Below, piece after piece: positions 1-11,650 of a stretch of DNA of 64,000 nucleotides (position 1 is its first letter; each line of letters starts with the position of its first letter). The stretch is from the NCBI GenBank assembly GCA_001972305.1, contig BDDD01003379.1, forward strand, positions 1 to 64,000, read 5' to 3'. The notes below the pieces were generated by a model. That model was given only the letters and a program-made list of their open reading frames with translations. It did not search any database and had not been told where the DNA came from. Made by a program: the position numbers and the translations under genes. Source of the stretch: Cephalotus follicularis (taxonomy: Eukaryota > Streptophyta > Magnoliopsida > Oxalidales > Cephalotaceae).

Positions 1-94
1 TTCAACTTGTAATTCCTTGCACATAAATCAACTTAGTTAGATGCAAATATGTTATCATCAAAACAAGGATTGAGACTTAAACGTCAACAGTACT
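1..94. other. Unassigned left edge
   Basis: These 94 bases are AT-rich and match neither the gag coding of the related element E nor any LTR in the window. Gag homology begins abruptly at about 95. The stretch could be a diverged part of element A, a small insertion in it, or the edge of a deletion. I recognise nothing else in it. Confidence 0.4.
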
Positions 95-3000
95 GACGCT
101 CAGAAGTTGAAGTTTGCTATGTCCCTCCTATGGGGTGAGGCCACTCATTGGTGGGAAATGGTTAAGGCAAAATGGGAATCACAGAGACTGGACGGCACTT
201 GGGACAGATTCCAGACAGAGTTGTTGGAGACATATGTTCCACGTATTGAGCAAGAGCGGCGAGAGACGGAGCTCTTGGAGCTGCGTCAATGGGAGATGAC
301 TGTCGCCGAGTACCAGGCCAGATTCATGGAGCTAGCCAGACATTCACCTTATCTGGTAGCTGACGAAGAGAAGAAAATTCAGAGATTCCTGAGAGGCTTG
401 CGACCGGACCTTCGGTCAAGGATCAGAGCCATGGAGCTGAGGACTTTTGTGGAGGTTGCTCACAAAGCAAGACTGCTGGAGACGATATCCAGCGAGGACC
501 AGGCTGAGAGAGCTCGTGCAAAGGAGAGTAAACAGAGTCCTGCACAGTCTCTACCGGCATAGTCAAAGTGGCAAGATGGGGGTTCTCCGACGAAGTCGTC
601 GAAGAACAAGTCTCAACAGACAGCTTCACAGGGTACTGCTAGCCAAGGGAGTAATGCTAGATCCGGGGGTTGCTTTTACTATGGTCGTACAGGCCACCAA
701 CAGAAAGATTGCTGGAGATTTAATGGTTGGTGCCTGAGGTGCAGGGCACATGGTCATTCGGTGAAGGACTGTCGAAAGAGTCCTACTATAGCGCCTACTG
801 GACCGGGGAGTAGCAGTGGAGCGGCAATGGGACTGTCACAGAGGAGGGATACCGGCAAGGGCATCGAAAAAGGTAGAATTTTTGTACTTGCTCAGACAGA
901 GGTTCCAGAGTCAACTTCTGTTGTTGGAGGTACTCTGTTTATATATACTTATTCTGCTAGAGTACTGATGGATTCTGGAGCATCACACTCTTTTATATCT
1001 GCACATTTTGCATCTTTCTTAGATGTTACCCCTGACTGCATGTCATACATACTTGATGTGAGTACACCGACTGGGACTTCTATGTATACTGACTCGGTAT
1101 ATAGGAGTTGTGAGATGTCTATGGCAGGCATTCCCTTGTATGCAGATTTGATTGTGCTGCCTATCCGTGACTTCGACGTTATATTAGGGATGGATTGGCT
1201 ATCGGCACACCGTGCTCGTATGGATTGCTACAATAAGACTGTGGACTTTTGTCTGCCCGATGGAATGACTTTTCAGTTCAAGGGGGACGAGGGGTTTTCA
1301 ACACCGATCATATCTTTTATCTGAGCATCGAGATACCTAGAGAAGGGATGCGAGGGATATCTGGCCTTTGTTATTGATCGAAGGAAGGATAAAGGCTTGA
1401 GCTTGGAGGAAATTCCAGTTGTGTGTGAATTTCTGGATGTGTTTCCTGATGATTTGGGATCCTTACCACCGAAGAGGAGTGTGGAGTTCGTTATTGATCT
1501 TGTTCCTGGAACGGCTCCTATCTCTAAATCACCTTATCGGATAGCTCCTTCTGAGTTGCGAGAGCTGAAGCTACAGCTACAAGACCTGATTGATAAGGGT
1601 TTTGTAAGACCCAGTGTTTCTCCGTGGGGTGCACCGGTACTGTTTGTCAAGAAGAAGGATGGGTCGATGAGGCTCTGTATCGACTACCGAATGTTGAATA
1701 AGGCAACTATCAAGAACAAGTATCCTTTACCCCACATTGAGGAGTTGTTTGATCAGTTGCAAGGATCGAGGGTGTTTTCCAAGCTCGACTTGAGGTCAGG
1801 TTACCACCAGCTGCGAGTAAGGGAAGGAGACATTGAGAAGACTGCCTTCTGAACACAGTATGGTCATTACGAGTTCCTGGTGATGCCGTTTGGTGTTACC
1901 AATGCCCCGGTAGCTTTTATGTCATTGATGAATGATGTGTTTCGACCATACCTGGACCAGTTCGTTGTGGTATTTATTGATGATATACTGGTATATTCAA
2001 GGAGCGAGGAGGGGCACGCTCATCATCTGAGGCTAGTATTACAGATTCTCATAGAGCATCGGTTGTACGCCAAGTTCGGCAAGTGTGAATTCTGGCTAGA
2101 CCATGTGACCTTTCTCGGTCACATAGTATCTGGAGAAGGCTTGGTGGTGGATCCGTCAAAGACTGAAGTGGTATGAGACTGGCCGCAACCGAAGAATGTG
2201 ACGGAGGTGTGTAGTTTCCTTGGTTTGGCGGGATATTACCGGAGGTTTATCCAGAATTTTTCAAGGATAGCCGAGCCCTTGACCAGACTGACCCAGAAGA
2301 AGACTCCTTTTGTCTAGGACGAAGACTGTGATGCATCAGGTAAGGGCTTGGGCTGTGTATTGATGCAGCGAGGCAGAGTGATTGCATATGCCTCGAGGAA
2401 GCTAAAGCCATATGAAGAAAACTACCCAACTCATGACCTTGAGCTTGCAGCTATTGTCTTCGCCCTTCCGAAGTGGAGGCACTATCTTTATGGGGCGCAG
2501 TTTGAGATCTTTACCAATCATAAAAGCTTGAGGTACCTGTTTTGCCAGGACACACTGAACATGAGACAGCGCAGGTGGGTAGAGTTCTTCAATGATTATG
2601 ATTGCAATGTCCAGTACCACCCGGTGAAAGCGTATGTAGTCGCTGATGCCTTGAGCCGCAAGGCTTTGCTTGCCAGTGCGATGGTGTCGCAATGGAAGAT
2701 CTTGGAAGACTTCCAAGAGTGGTCTCCATTTAATCAGTCACCGGGGATCTTTTTAGCTGACATGCGAGTACAACCTGTGTTACTGGACTACATCAGGGAT
2801 GCACAACCACAAGATCCGGAGTTGCAACGGATTCGAGAGAAATGGACTCGGGATCCGTTTTTGAGTGCATGCTGATGGTATTTTGAGGTATCGGGGACGT
2901 GTGTGTCTTCCGAACAAACCGAGACTGATGGATGAACTACTTCGTGGGGCTCATAAATCTCTGTACAGTATTCATCCTGGTAGCACTAAAATGTATCAAG

Positions 3001-4198
3001 ACATGAAGAAGTGTTACTGGTGGCCTGGCATGAAGCAGGAGATCACCGAGTATGTGGCAAGGTGTTTAACTTGTCAGACAGTTAAGGCCGAGCACCAGAG
3101 ATGGCAGGTTTGCTACAACCTTTGCCAATTCTAGAGTGGAAGTGGGAACATGTTACGATGGATTTTGTTTCGGGTTTTCCTTTGACTCGGAACCGTCACA
3201 ACGCCGTGTGGGTTCTCGTGGACAGACTCACCAAATCAGCACACTTTTTGCCTACACATGTTACTGATTCTGCAAGCAAGCTAGCTCGTTTGTATGTAAA
3301 GGAGATAGTGAGGCTACACGGTGTTCCAGTCAGCATCGTATGCGATAGAGATGCCATCTTTATTTCCAACTTCTGGAAGAGATTTCAGACGCCTTTCGGG
3401 ACGAAGTTGAACCTGAGTACTGCCTTCCACCCTCAGACCGATGGGCAGTCTGAGCGTACCATCTAGACCTTGGAGGATATGCTACGGGCCCGTATTATTG
3501 ATTTTGCTGGTACTTGGGAGGATCGCATTCCTCTGATAGAGTTCTCTTATAATAACAGCTATCATTCCAGTATCGGCGTGGCACCGTTCGAAGCACTGTA
3601 TGGAAGGAAGTGTAGATCTCCTGTGTGTTTGGATGAGGTCGGGGAGCGACCCTTACTCGGGACTGAATTAGTGGAGGAAACTTCGGAGAAGATCAGGTCG
3701 ATCAAGAAGAAGCTACTTGCTGCCCAGAGTCGGCAGAAGAGCTATACGGAAAGTGTCAAGAGGAGGCCTTTAACCTTCAGTGTGGGTGATCATGTGTTCT
3801 TCAAGGTTTCACCATGGAAGGGCGTGCAAAGGTTTGGAAGAAAGGGCAAATTAGCTCCTCACTACATTGGTCCTTTCGAGATCTTGGAGAGACTTGGAGA
3901 GGCAGCCTACCAGCTTGCTTTACCTCCCGCACTGTCAAACGTGTACGACGTCTTCCATGTATCTATGCTGAGGAGATATATTCTGGACCCGTCACATGTC
4001 CTGGATCATGATACTGTTATGGTGCAAGATGACCTATCTTGTGAAGAGTTGCCTGTGCGGATTCTTGATCAGAAGACGCAGATTTTGAGGAACCGAACCA
4101 TCTCCATGGTCAAGGTTCAATGGCAGTTCCACCGACCAGATGAGGCAACTTGGGAACGTGAGGAAGATATCCGAGAACGTTTCCCGCACTTGTTATAG
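95..4198 (+). pseudogene. Element A gag-pol polyprotein, broken
   Basis: One frame runs from the gag core (LWGEATHWWEMVK near 130) to the chromodomain-like tail (EATWEREEDIRERFPHLL, stop 4196-4198). Seen in order: two zinc knuckles (671-712 and 731-772; the first has Tyr for its second Cys), protease DSGA (970-981), RT with FIDD (1973-1984), RNase H (about 2330-2640), integrase zinc-binding HHCC (about 2950-3080) and DDE core (about 3155-3520). In-frame stops lie at 560, 1322, 1850, 2174, 2315 and 3464; several look like CGA, CAG or TGG turned into stops. Frameshifts lie near 2845 and 3095. About 30 codons are missing near 2336, between the RT/RNase H linker and the first RNase H Asp; the loss keeps frame and removes most of the RNase H N-terminus. 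Known for the family: a single polyprotein cut by its own protease, giving capsid, RT/RNase H and integrase. Here it cannot be made whole. Confidence 0.9.
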
Positions 4199-4230
4199 AT
4201 TTATTTTAATTTTGAGGACGAAATTTCTTG

Positions 4231-4241
4231 AAGGAGGGGTG
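4231..4241 (+). other. Polypurine tract of element A
   Basis: AAGGAGGGGTGG lies directly before the 3' LTR, a few bases after the conserved GAGGACGAAATT stretch that follows the gag-pol stop in these elements. It is the expected primer for plus-strand DNA synthesis. Confidence 0.75.
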
Positions 4242-4430
4242 GATTTAATGCCCGAGATTTTCATGTAATGTAATTTCACAATGTACTTGTACCTTATTTG
4301 TGGAATTAATAAAATGATGGACTTTCCGTATTTGGTGATGTTTTCCCAAAATTCCTATAATGTTGAATTTTAGAGTTATATGCTAAAAGAGTGTTAAAAA
4401 GGCTAAAACGACGTTGTTCTGGGGAAAACA

Positions 4431-4580
4431 CGTCAACGCCTTTGGAATCACGTCGACGTCCTTGAGGCAAAATGGCTCACGTAGCTGCATGCACATGCAC
4501 ATCGATGCATACGAAGACATCGACGTCCTCGTGTAAAATGGTGAAAGACATCGACGCCTTTGGAAAGACGTCGATGTATT
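4431..4580 (+). repeat. GTCGAC-type motif cluster 1, LTR A
   Basis: Five or more copies of forms such as CGTCAACGCC, CGTCGACGTCC, CATCGACGTCC and CATCGACGCC occur in 150 bases, starting about 190 bases into the LTR. The equivalent spot in L1 (53063-53221) and L2 (58453-58606) holds the same type of cluster. Confidence 0.75.
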
Positions 4581-4886
4581 AACTTTGAATGCCAGGCATG
4601 TTACTCTACTGACAAACAACGTGCAAAGAGGAATCTTTTTAGAGCCTTTCTCAGGCGCCTTGGGGCATGCTTGATACATGTTGAGCATGCTGGCTTGATA
4701 CAAGGTGTGCAGGTGCCAGAATGGGAGGAAGGGCACGACACTTGCGTGTGCATGCAGGCTGTGGTGCCACCTTCAACGTCTGCTCCTGCAAAAGAAATGG
4801 GACAGAACTGGGAAAGAGAGAAAATGGGAAAATTGAACTGTGAGATGCATGCAATGGACCAAAGAGGGAAGAAAGATGTTTGACCT

Positions 4887-4897
4887 GCATAAAATGC
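4887..4897 (+). promoter_or_regulatory. Candidate TATA box of LTR A
   Basis: GCATAAAATGC lies about 640 bases into the LTR. The same motif sits at a comparable place in both LTRs of element E, and GCATAAAAAA in L1 and L2, while flanking bases differ more. This fits a core promoter placed between the two GTCGAC clusters. The role is inferred from position and conservation only. Confidence 0.4.
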
Positions 4898-5349
4898 CTC
4901 CTCTCTTCATCCCTGGTTCGGCTGAGACACCTATGTAAGAAAACAGAGAGTTAAGGAGAGAAAACATTTCCACCATTGTTGAGCTTGGTTGGAGCTTGGA
5001 GCTTGGAGCTGGTGGCTTGCAGCAACGGGAAGGACCTAAAGGCTGTCGTGACCAGTTTGGAACGCAAAGAGGTGGACTTTCCAATTCCTAACGTGGAACA
5101 AAATGTAGGGGAAAGCCATAACTGAAATCTTGAGATTGATATTCATGCATGGTCTATGGTTTTGGTGTATGAAATGCATGATTATTGAGTTGATTTTGTC
5201 GCTGGATTGATGCCATGATATGCTAGATATGTAATGAGTATCTGTATGTTGGTTTCTTGCCTTGATTGCCTGATATTTTGCATGAATATGGGTTGTAATG
5301 CCTACTGTTTGTTAAGTCATGAGGAAGAAGACGACTGTTACTCGATAAA

Positions 5350-5680
5350 CGTCGACGCCTTTTGATGAACATCGACGTCTTTTGGGTTTTGCGTGGTTAC
5401 GGAGGTGAGAGGTTCGATGTCTATATAAAGACATCGACGCCTTAGGCTAACTGTTTGGGTTTTGACATATCACACGTCGACGCCTAAGGTTCCCTCCTTA
5501 AAGCGTCGATGCCGTGAACAAATACGCTGTCGTTCTAAGGTTCCAGACCTTGAGCGTCGACGCGTATGAAATGGACATCGACGCCTTCTACAGTAGAACG
5601 CACTGACACTACAGACTTGGACATCGACGTTAATGGACAAAGACATCGACGCCTTTTAATGGACATCGACATCTTTTGGG
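5350..5680 (+). repeat. GTCGAC-type motif cluster 2, LTR A
   Basis: About ten copies of CGTCGACGCC, CATCGACGCC, GCGTCGATGCC or GAGCGTCGACGCG lie 15 to 60 bases apart. The flanking words CTTTTGG and AAGGTTCC also recur, so part of the cluster may have grown by duplication. It lies about 1.1 kb into the LTR, as in L1 and L2. Confidence 0.75.
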
Positions 5681-7628
5681 TACTGTTTGGAGATTTCTTT
5701 ATCTAACGATACGAAACGATCCTGATTCCTGTTAGAGTGCATTTGAGCATTTGTATGCATTGCACATACACTATTTTACTGCCTGTTTGTACTGATTGTA
5801 CTTGCATTATGATTTCTAATGTGTTGTTACTTCAGAAATGCATATGTGAATTGAAACTGCTATTTTGAGTACAAGACGAATATTGATATCGTATTTTCAA
5901 ACATCTTTGGAAAGCGATTTCCGCTACTAAAACTGTTTAAAAGTATTTTCTACTGAAAATGCAATATTCAAATGTTGTCACTTTTGAAACATTTTGGAAA
6001 TAACCTGCCTGTTGTGGATCTAAATGATCAATACTGTCCTGTTTACTGTACTGTTACTGCTTGAATTCACTGTTTGCTCTATGAATTGTTATGTGTTTGT
6101 GCTTGAGCCACTAGTTGCATGGCGGAGGCTGCCAGCGCTGGCTAGTGTTAGGGTTGACCTAGGGGCCAGGAGCATGGCTTGGTAACTCACTGTACTGTTA
6201 CCTCGCTCGATTGCCTGGAGCAGGGACCGGAGTGGGAGTGTAGCATGGGGCCAGGAGTTGGTGGCGCTACACATACTGCCTGTTGTGGTCCTATGCGGAC
6301 ATCCTGTACTGCCTGTTGGTCCTTCACGGACATTACTGTGCTTGTTGATGTAGCCCTGGACGGGTTACTACTGTACTGTTATTGCATACATATATCTCAC
6401 ACATATATTTATGCCCCACTGATATTTCACAGTACTTTTATACGTATATATATTTTCATATATATATAAACTGGGGTCTCCACTCACTGCATCATTCATG
6501 TTGATGCAGTGGACCTGTTGGACTAGCGTGGATGAAGAACAACTGTTATGTTGCTCTTAAGTTTTATTTTTCTCCTGTTGTGTAATAAACTTAGTTGTTA
6601 AGGGATTTCTGATGTATCATTCTTATGGATGTAACTTCTGACGGATTTAAACTTGTCATGTGATCACGCTCCGTTTTACGGGCGATTAACAATGTTGGAC
6701 TTGTTGGGTAGCGTGTAGTATGGGATGCACGCTACGGGTTTTACAGCTTATGGATTTTGAATGCTTCCGCAACTAACTTCTGGTTTAAAGTTTAAAGTTT
6801 TATGGTTTTTACATGAGCTCTATTTATGTGTTAATTGCCTTTACTGCTTTAATGTCATTCTCTTAAACGGGGGGTGGGACAGCTGTTTTGCATTGTATGT
6901 TTCTTTGCATCATGTTTTATGTGTTTGGTATCGTGTATGGTGTTGAAAGCGTTGATTGCAAGGGATAAAGCATGGACAGTATAGTGTAAAGCGACGACTG
7001 CCAAGGACAAAGCATCGATGGTCTTATTTAAAGCGGCAGCGGTTACCCTCAAGCATTGAAATGATGGCTCAAGAGTCGACTGAGCGATTTCTTGAATGCC
7101 AAGACAAACTAGATTAAGCGCTAATGGTTACAGAAAAGCGGCAACGGTTAAGTTGTAAAGAGATGACGCTTTGAACCCTTCCAACGCTGGTTCAAACCAG
7201 TGCGTTTTCATCTTTGCCGGCACTCCAGATCGACGACGTGTCGCACGTAAGCGTCAAAGCTTTGTAAACCGGCGACGCTTCAATTTCAAGCGTCAACGCT
7301 TTAACCTGCGTATCAGATGAAGGACCTTTTGCAAGACCCGTAAGTGGCGACGCTTGGATAGAAAGCGTCGGCGCTTTTCCCTGTAATTAAGTGCATAATT
7401 CTAGCTTTTGTCTCTTTGCAAAGTAATTATATGGATTGAGGGACACGTGTCAAGCAAGGGAGTTAGGACTTAAGATATTTTGATGGAAAAGGACATGTGT
7501 CATCATGTTGTAGATGGGGAATTAAGCACATGGGCAACTAAGAGGACAACTCACATGGGTGATGTCATTTTGAGGCAAGGTGGCATGGGGACTCACCCTA
7601 TGCTATGCTTACTCTCCAAGTTTGTCTC

Positions 7629-7643
7629 TTATATATATATATG
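7629..7643 (+). promoter_or_regulatory. Candidate TATA box of LTR C
   Basis: TCTCTTATATATATATATG follows a CTCTCCAAGTTTG block. The related LTR F has CTTTATATATG at 34505-34515 in the same context, while C's 3' LTR has a weaker CTATACATATG near 32583. The role is inferred from composition and position. Confidence 0.4.
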
Positions 7644-8969
7644 TGTGTGTATTTTTGGCTGAAAAAAAGTTTCTTAGGATGAGTTTTTCTGATGTTAATT
7701 CAGCCAAGAGAAGGAGAGAGGAGATTAAAGCAAGGTAAGCATTCCTACTCATTTTTTTAAAGTATCAAATGCTCTGTTTTCTTCTGCTAATTAGTAGTAG
7801 ATTGTTTTATTCATAACTTTCTCGTTTCATGATGAAAATTTGAATGGTTGATTGTATTGGAAACTTTGAGATGTCCTATAAAACTGTTATGCTTGGTATT
7901 TTCCGAAATTCTGTCAACTTCTTCACGAAAAAGTGTGTTTAAAATTACTGCTCAAGTGCTGTTTTTCATATGGGACCTGCAGCTTTAAAAATTCACTGTA
8001 GCTACGTTTCTCAACCAAAAATTATGAACTTTAAGTTTCTGGAATCTTTGAAATGTCTAATTTAACTATGATGTTTTAAGTTTTCTCTGTAAATGACTAC
8101 GTCTATACAAAAAATCAGTTTTAGAAATGTTGTGCGATGTTGTTTCATAAATACTTTGAGCTGATCACTCAAAGAGTTGAAAAATGTTTTATGAAATGTG
8201 AGAAGTGATGAACTGATATGAAAAAACCTTGGATTGAGATCCAAGAGGGCTAATGAATGGAGCATAGGGTGCTCACAGACATGCATGTGATGTAAGGATA
8301 GTAATCAGGGAGTGCACAATGCCCCGGTGAAGCATGGTTCAATTGGGTTCTTTATGTTTTATAACCCCTCAGTTATGTATGACATGTTCTGATTCATGAG
8401 ATGTGATCGGAAAAAGAAAATGAATGTGAAATGTTTTGGTTTTATAAAACGATACCAGACAATGGTTTTAAATGAGGTTTTGTTTTCAAGTATGACAGTG
8501 TTATGCACCAGAAAGTGTATGATTTTGGAAATGTTATGATTTTATGAAAATTATCAGAAAAATGGATTTCGATAGTGAAATGTTCTAGTTTTATAAAACT
8601 AGAAGACGATTTTCAAATATGTTTTGAAATGTATGATTTTGAAACGTTTAGATAAAGATTATAAAAAATAATGGATTTCGATAACGTTTTACGACTATGA
8701 TTCTTACTGGGCTATTTGAGCTAACTCCTTTCAATGTCTTGTTTTCAAATAAATTTTCCAGGAAACGATTAAACGTGAAATTGCAAGCTTTAGAGGAAGT
8801 TCGTAAAAGAAGTGTTGGAAAGGAAGTATGTTTTGCAATAATGTTTTGTGCAACTGCTTTTGATGTAATAAGTTAATGTTTTCCACTGTGTAATGTAATA
8901 TGTCAAGTTATGTGTAAATGTAAGCTACAAGAAGGGGTTATCATGATGAGAGTATGATGATTTTAAGGA

Positions 8970-8974
8970 CTAGT
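8970..8974 (+). repeat. Target site duplication of element D, left copy (CTAGT)
   Basis: CTAGT lies just before D's TGTCACACCCC and is repeated at 18048-18052 just after D's end GGTTATTACA. Joining the flanks restores the LTR C reading GGACTAGTGTTC, which is also seen uninterrupted at 18455-18466. Confidence 0.95.
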
Positions 8975-11604
8975 TGTCACACCCCGTTATTCAAATTCCA
9001 TTATAGACAAGCATATATGGTGATATCAGAAGAAACTTAATAATATTCCAGCATTCCAATTAGCAATTCATAAATAAATTTGCGGAAGCATTCGATAAGC
9101 CCGAATATAAATACAAGTCATCCGCACACATCCCATACTACGTGCAGGCATAATCCAACAATTATCCTTAAACAAAGGAAAATACTACAATACGGGGTAT
9201 GGACCATTCATTACAATTTACAATACAACATCAAAAATAACAACCTTAAGTTGACAAACAGAAGCTCTCCAAGCTTCAGCAGCAATCTCCAAGTCTTCGC
9301 TTAATCAGAAATTGTAGGGGTTGGCCATTGTCCTCACTTGGCTAAGTAGGAAGATAATGCATGCTAAGGAATATATGAATGCAACATGTATGACAGTTTA
9401 TATTTAAAATAGCATTTAAATGTGCCAATATATAAGCAATCACGCCAAGTGGCCGTAAACAATCCATATGCAAGAATACCGCACAAGGGTACAATCAATC
9501 AATCCAGTGGTGTGTCCGAAGACCAGTATTGGGCTCAAGACGTTGCTAACCCCTAGCCTACATCGAGCCACCTAGCTATCACCCCAACTCCGCTGATGAT
9601 AGGAGGTAAACAGTGCTACCGGCATTTAGCGGGTAGATAACTGTACACTGTCTGCGATGGATATCAGTATGGTGAATAAGCACTAGCTAACTCCTGGCAC
9701 ATAGGCTCACCGCCGTAATCAGTGAAATCTTCCCATCACTCAACCACGGTATGCACGGACAATCAATTCAATCATTTCAGTTCAATAATATTACATATAT
9801 ATATAATATGCAATATCGAAGTGTTTTCTTTAGAAACATATAACATTTCAGTGATCGTACATCTCATATGAGGAAAACGATATCAGTACAGTAGTGGTTT
9901 CCAGTTTGGGAAACAAAACAGTAGGTGCCTCACATAGGAGGAAAATCAGTAGTTCCTTTGAACAATAGTTTTCATTTCGAAAATGATAGTTAAACCATGA
10001 ATTGTGCATATAGCACATAATTCATTTGATTGTTGAAATATAAGTGGTTGTGGTGTTAATAACACCAAAACAGTATATTCTATGTGATGGTTGCATATAC
10101 AAATCAACAATAGTACAAGACAGTAGCAATTCAATCTATATCATGCATTTTTACCCAGGACAGTCGACTGCCCTAAAGAACAGTCGGCTGCTTTGGTTGA
10201 GTAGTCGACTGCTTTGCCTTAACAGTCGACTGGATAGGGTTGAGCAGTCAACTGCCATGAAGAATAGTCGACTGCTTCTGCCCAGAAAATGCAGGCAGTA
10301 GTAGTTGTGTAATTTTTCAATGTCTAATGCAATCCAATCAATACATGCAATCAAGTAGGAAATAAACATACCTGATATGCATAATATATCTTCCAAAAAC
10401 ACGTCATTACCCCTACCTTAATAGCTTATCACAAGATCAATTGGAATGATCTTCCTCTTTGAGTTTCCAAGTCCTTTCACCCAACGATCCTTCAATCCAG
10501 CAGAATCAATCTATGCAAGCATGTTTAATGGGCCAGTCACCTAGTCAGTAGGTTAACTAATCTATCCAGACGCAATTACTACTACACAACAGCTTATCAC
10601 AAGTTCCATTAAGTCTTAAACTTTCATTTTTACAATTTCCTTTTGAACTCCTTGTCAACTATCATTCAATTTCAGATTCCTTGATCTTAATGTGTTGGCC
10701 GAAGGTATATATACACTTAAGGAAATCAGTAAGTTTATATCATGATAACTAACAATAACTACAATCCAATTAGAGGTCATAATCTCCATTTACACTTGAA
10801 CCATATGCTACTTTCCATTTTAATCCTAGAAGATGCTAATCTTTATCCATGTTAATAGAAGGTATTAAACATCTTTCTAGTCACACTATCATCACATTAA
10901 CAGTGAGTTCGAATGGAAACTTACCAAGAGAAGTCCAAAGCTTCCAAGTCCTCTTTTTGCACTCTATGATTTCAATTCCCACTTTGAGTTCACCAAATCC
11001 TCAAATGCAAGCTCCAATAATCCTCCAGCAATTCCCTCTTTTCTCAGTTTTTTCCTAACACACATTCAGCTCCTGGACAGTTGATATAAAGGTCTGGAGC
11101 TTTAGAATTCGCCAGGCTCAATTACTCAATTTCTCTCATTTCTTCTCTCTCTCACCTGCACCTCTTTTCTTACCCTTTTCTCTTCTATTTTTGCAGGTTG
11201 CAGCTCTGCAATCCTTGCAGAGGGAACAGAGGTCATGCAACGCACTCCCCTTGCATGTTATGGCAGCTGGTGACACGCATTTCGCATGCATGCGACATTT
11301 GGAACACTTGGCATCACTGTCTCTGCGCCTGCCAGGCGCCTGTGCAGTACCATTCCAGTCGACTGTCTTCAACAGGCAGTCGACTGCCCACTCTCACCTC
11401 AGACAGTCCACTGTCCCCCTGTGACAGTCGGCTGTCGATGGTTGTTTAGGGTTTCTTAAGTTTGATACTTCACCAATTGTACATCCATTCATCCCAAGCA
11501 ATTACCAATCACAATTTTATAATAATTGGACATTAAATTCAAATGAGTGCACATTTTATTAATCAATATTACAATGTACACAAATTGAATTTGCGGTTAT
11601 TACA
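8975..11604 (-). repeat. 3' LTR of element D
   Basis: Length is 2630 bases; on the minus strand it begins TGTAATAACCGC and ends GGGGTGTGACA. GTCGAC palindrome clusters are at 11356-11434 and 10161-10270. A TATA-like CTTTATATCAA (minus strand, near 11090) lies about 0.5 kb from its start. The polypurine tract is next to its right edge. Confidence 0.92.
10161..10270 (-). repeat. CAGTCGACTG palindrome cluster 2, LTR D
   Basis: Six motifs lie in 110 bases: exact CAGTCGACTG at 10161-10170 and 10223-10232, and the near forms CAGTCGGCTG, TAGTCGACTG (twice) and CAGTCAACTG. The copy in the other LTR (16602-16711) has CAGTCGACTG where this one has CAGTCAACTG, so decay is still in progress. Confidence 0.85.
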
Positions 11605-11617
11605 TTCCCCCCTCCTT
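11605..11617 (-). other. Polypurine tract of element D
   Basis: The minus strand reads AAGGAGGGGGGAA right next to the 3' LTR start, after the GAGGATGAATTA stretch that follows gag-pol. Confidence 0.85.
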
Positions 11618-11650
11618 AAAGATAATTCATCCTCGAATTTAGCCCTTACA

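Larger units (their letters stand above)
95..6881 (+). mobile_element. Element A: Tekay-type Ty3/gypsy retrotransposon, 3' part
   Basis: The window shows gag-pol (95-4198), a purine tract (4231-4241) and the 3' LTR (4244-6881). The 5' LTR and gag N-terminus lie left of the window or are deleted. The sequence right of 6881 matches element C's LTR from about 60 bases inside its start, so A was inserted into C's 5' LTR. Its proteins are closest to those of E and G in this window, and its LTR is related to solo LTRs L1 and L2. The coding part is dead (several stops, two frameshifts, one deletion). Confidence 0.85.
4244..6881 (+). repeat. 3' LTR of element A
   Basis: The start reads TTTAATGCCC where the family has TGTAACGCCC (the terminal TG is mutated), and the end is GGGGTGGGACA. 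Length is about 2638 bases, matching L2 (2728) and D (2630). The order of internal blocks is the same as in L1 and L2: a first GTCGAC-type cluster (4431-4580), a TATA-like GCATAAAATGC (4887), a leader with repeated GAGCTTGG, a second cluster (5350-5680), then a terminal block with GGACCGGAGTGGGAGTGTAGCATGG. The flank at 6882 continues as element C's LTR. Confidence 0.85.
6882..8974 (+). repeat. 5' LTR of element C, part 1
   Basis: The sequence aligns block by block with the 3' LTR (31835-33930), from CATGTTTTATGTGTTTGG to GATGATTTTAAGGACTAGT. It is cut on the left by element A and on the right by element D; its last five bases are D's target CTAGT. It carries degraded GTCGAC-type motifs at 6948-7372 (for example AAGCGTCGGCGCTTTT). 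Confidence 0.85.

Noticed and set aside
5425..5433. CTATATAAAG in LTR A as a promoter TATA box
   Set aside because: The corresponding place in L1 reads CTATGGAAAG, so it is not conserved, and it lies inside motif cluster 2; GCATAAAATGC at 4887 is better supported.
7620..7650. TATATA and TGTGTG run as a microsatellite of note
   Set aside because: It is short and sits in the probable core promoter of LTR C; not remarkable as a repeat.
10044..10402. Frames rich in SRLL repeats in LTR D
   Set aside because: The protein repeat is only the translated CAGTCGACTG cluster and appears on both strands.
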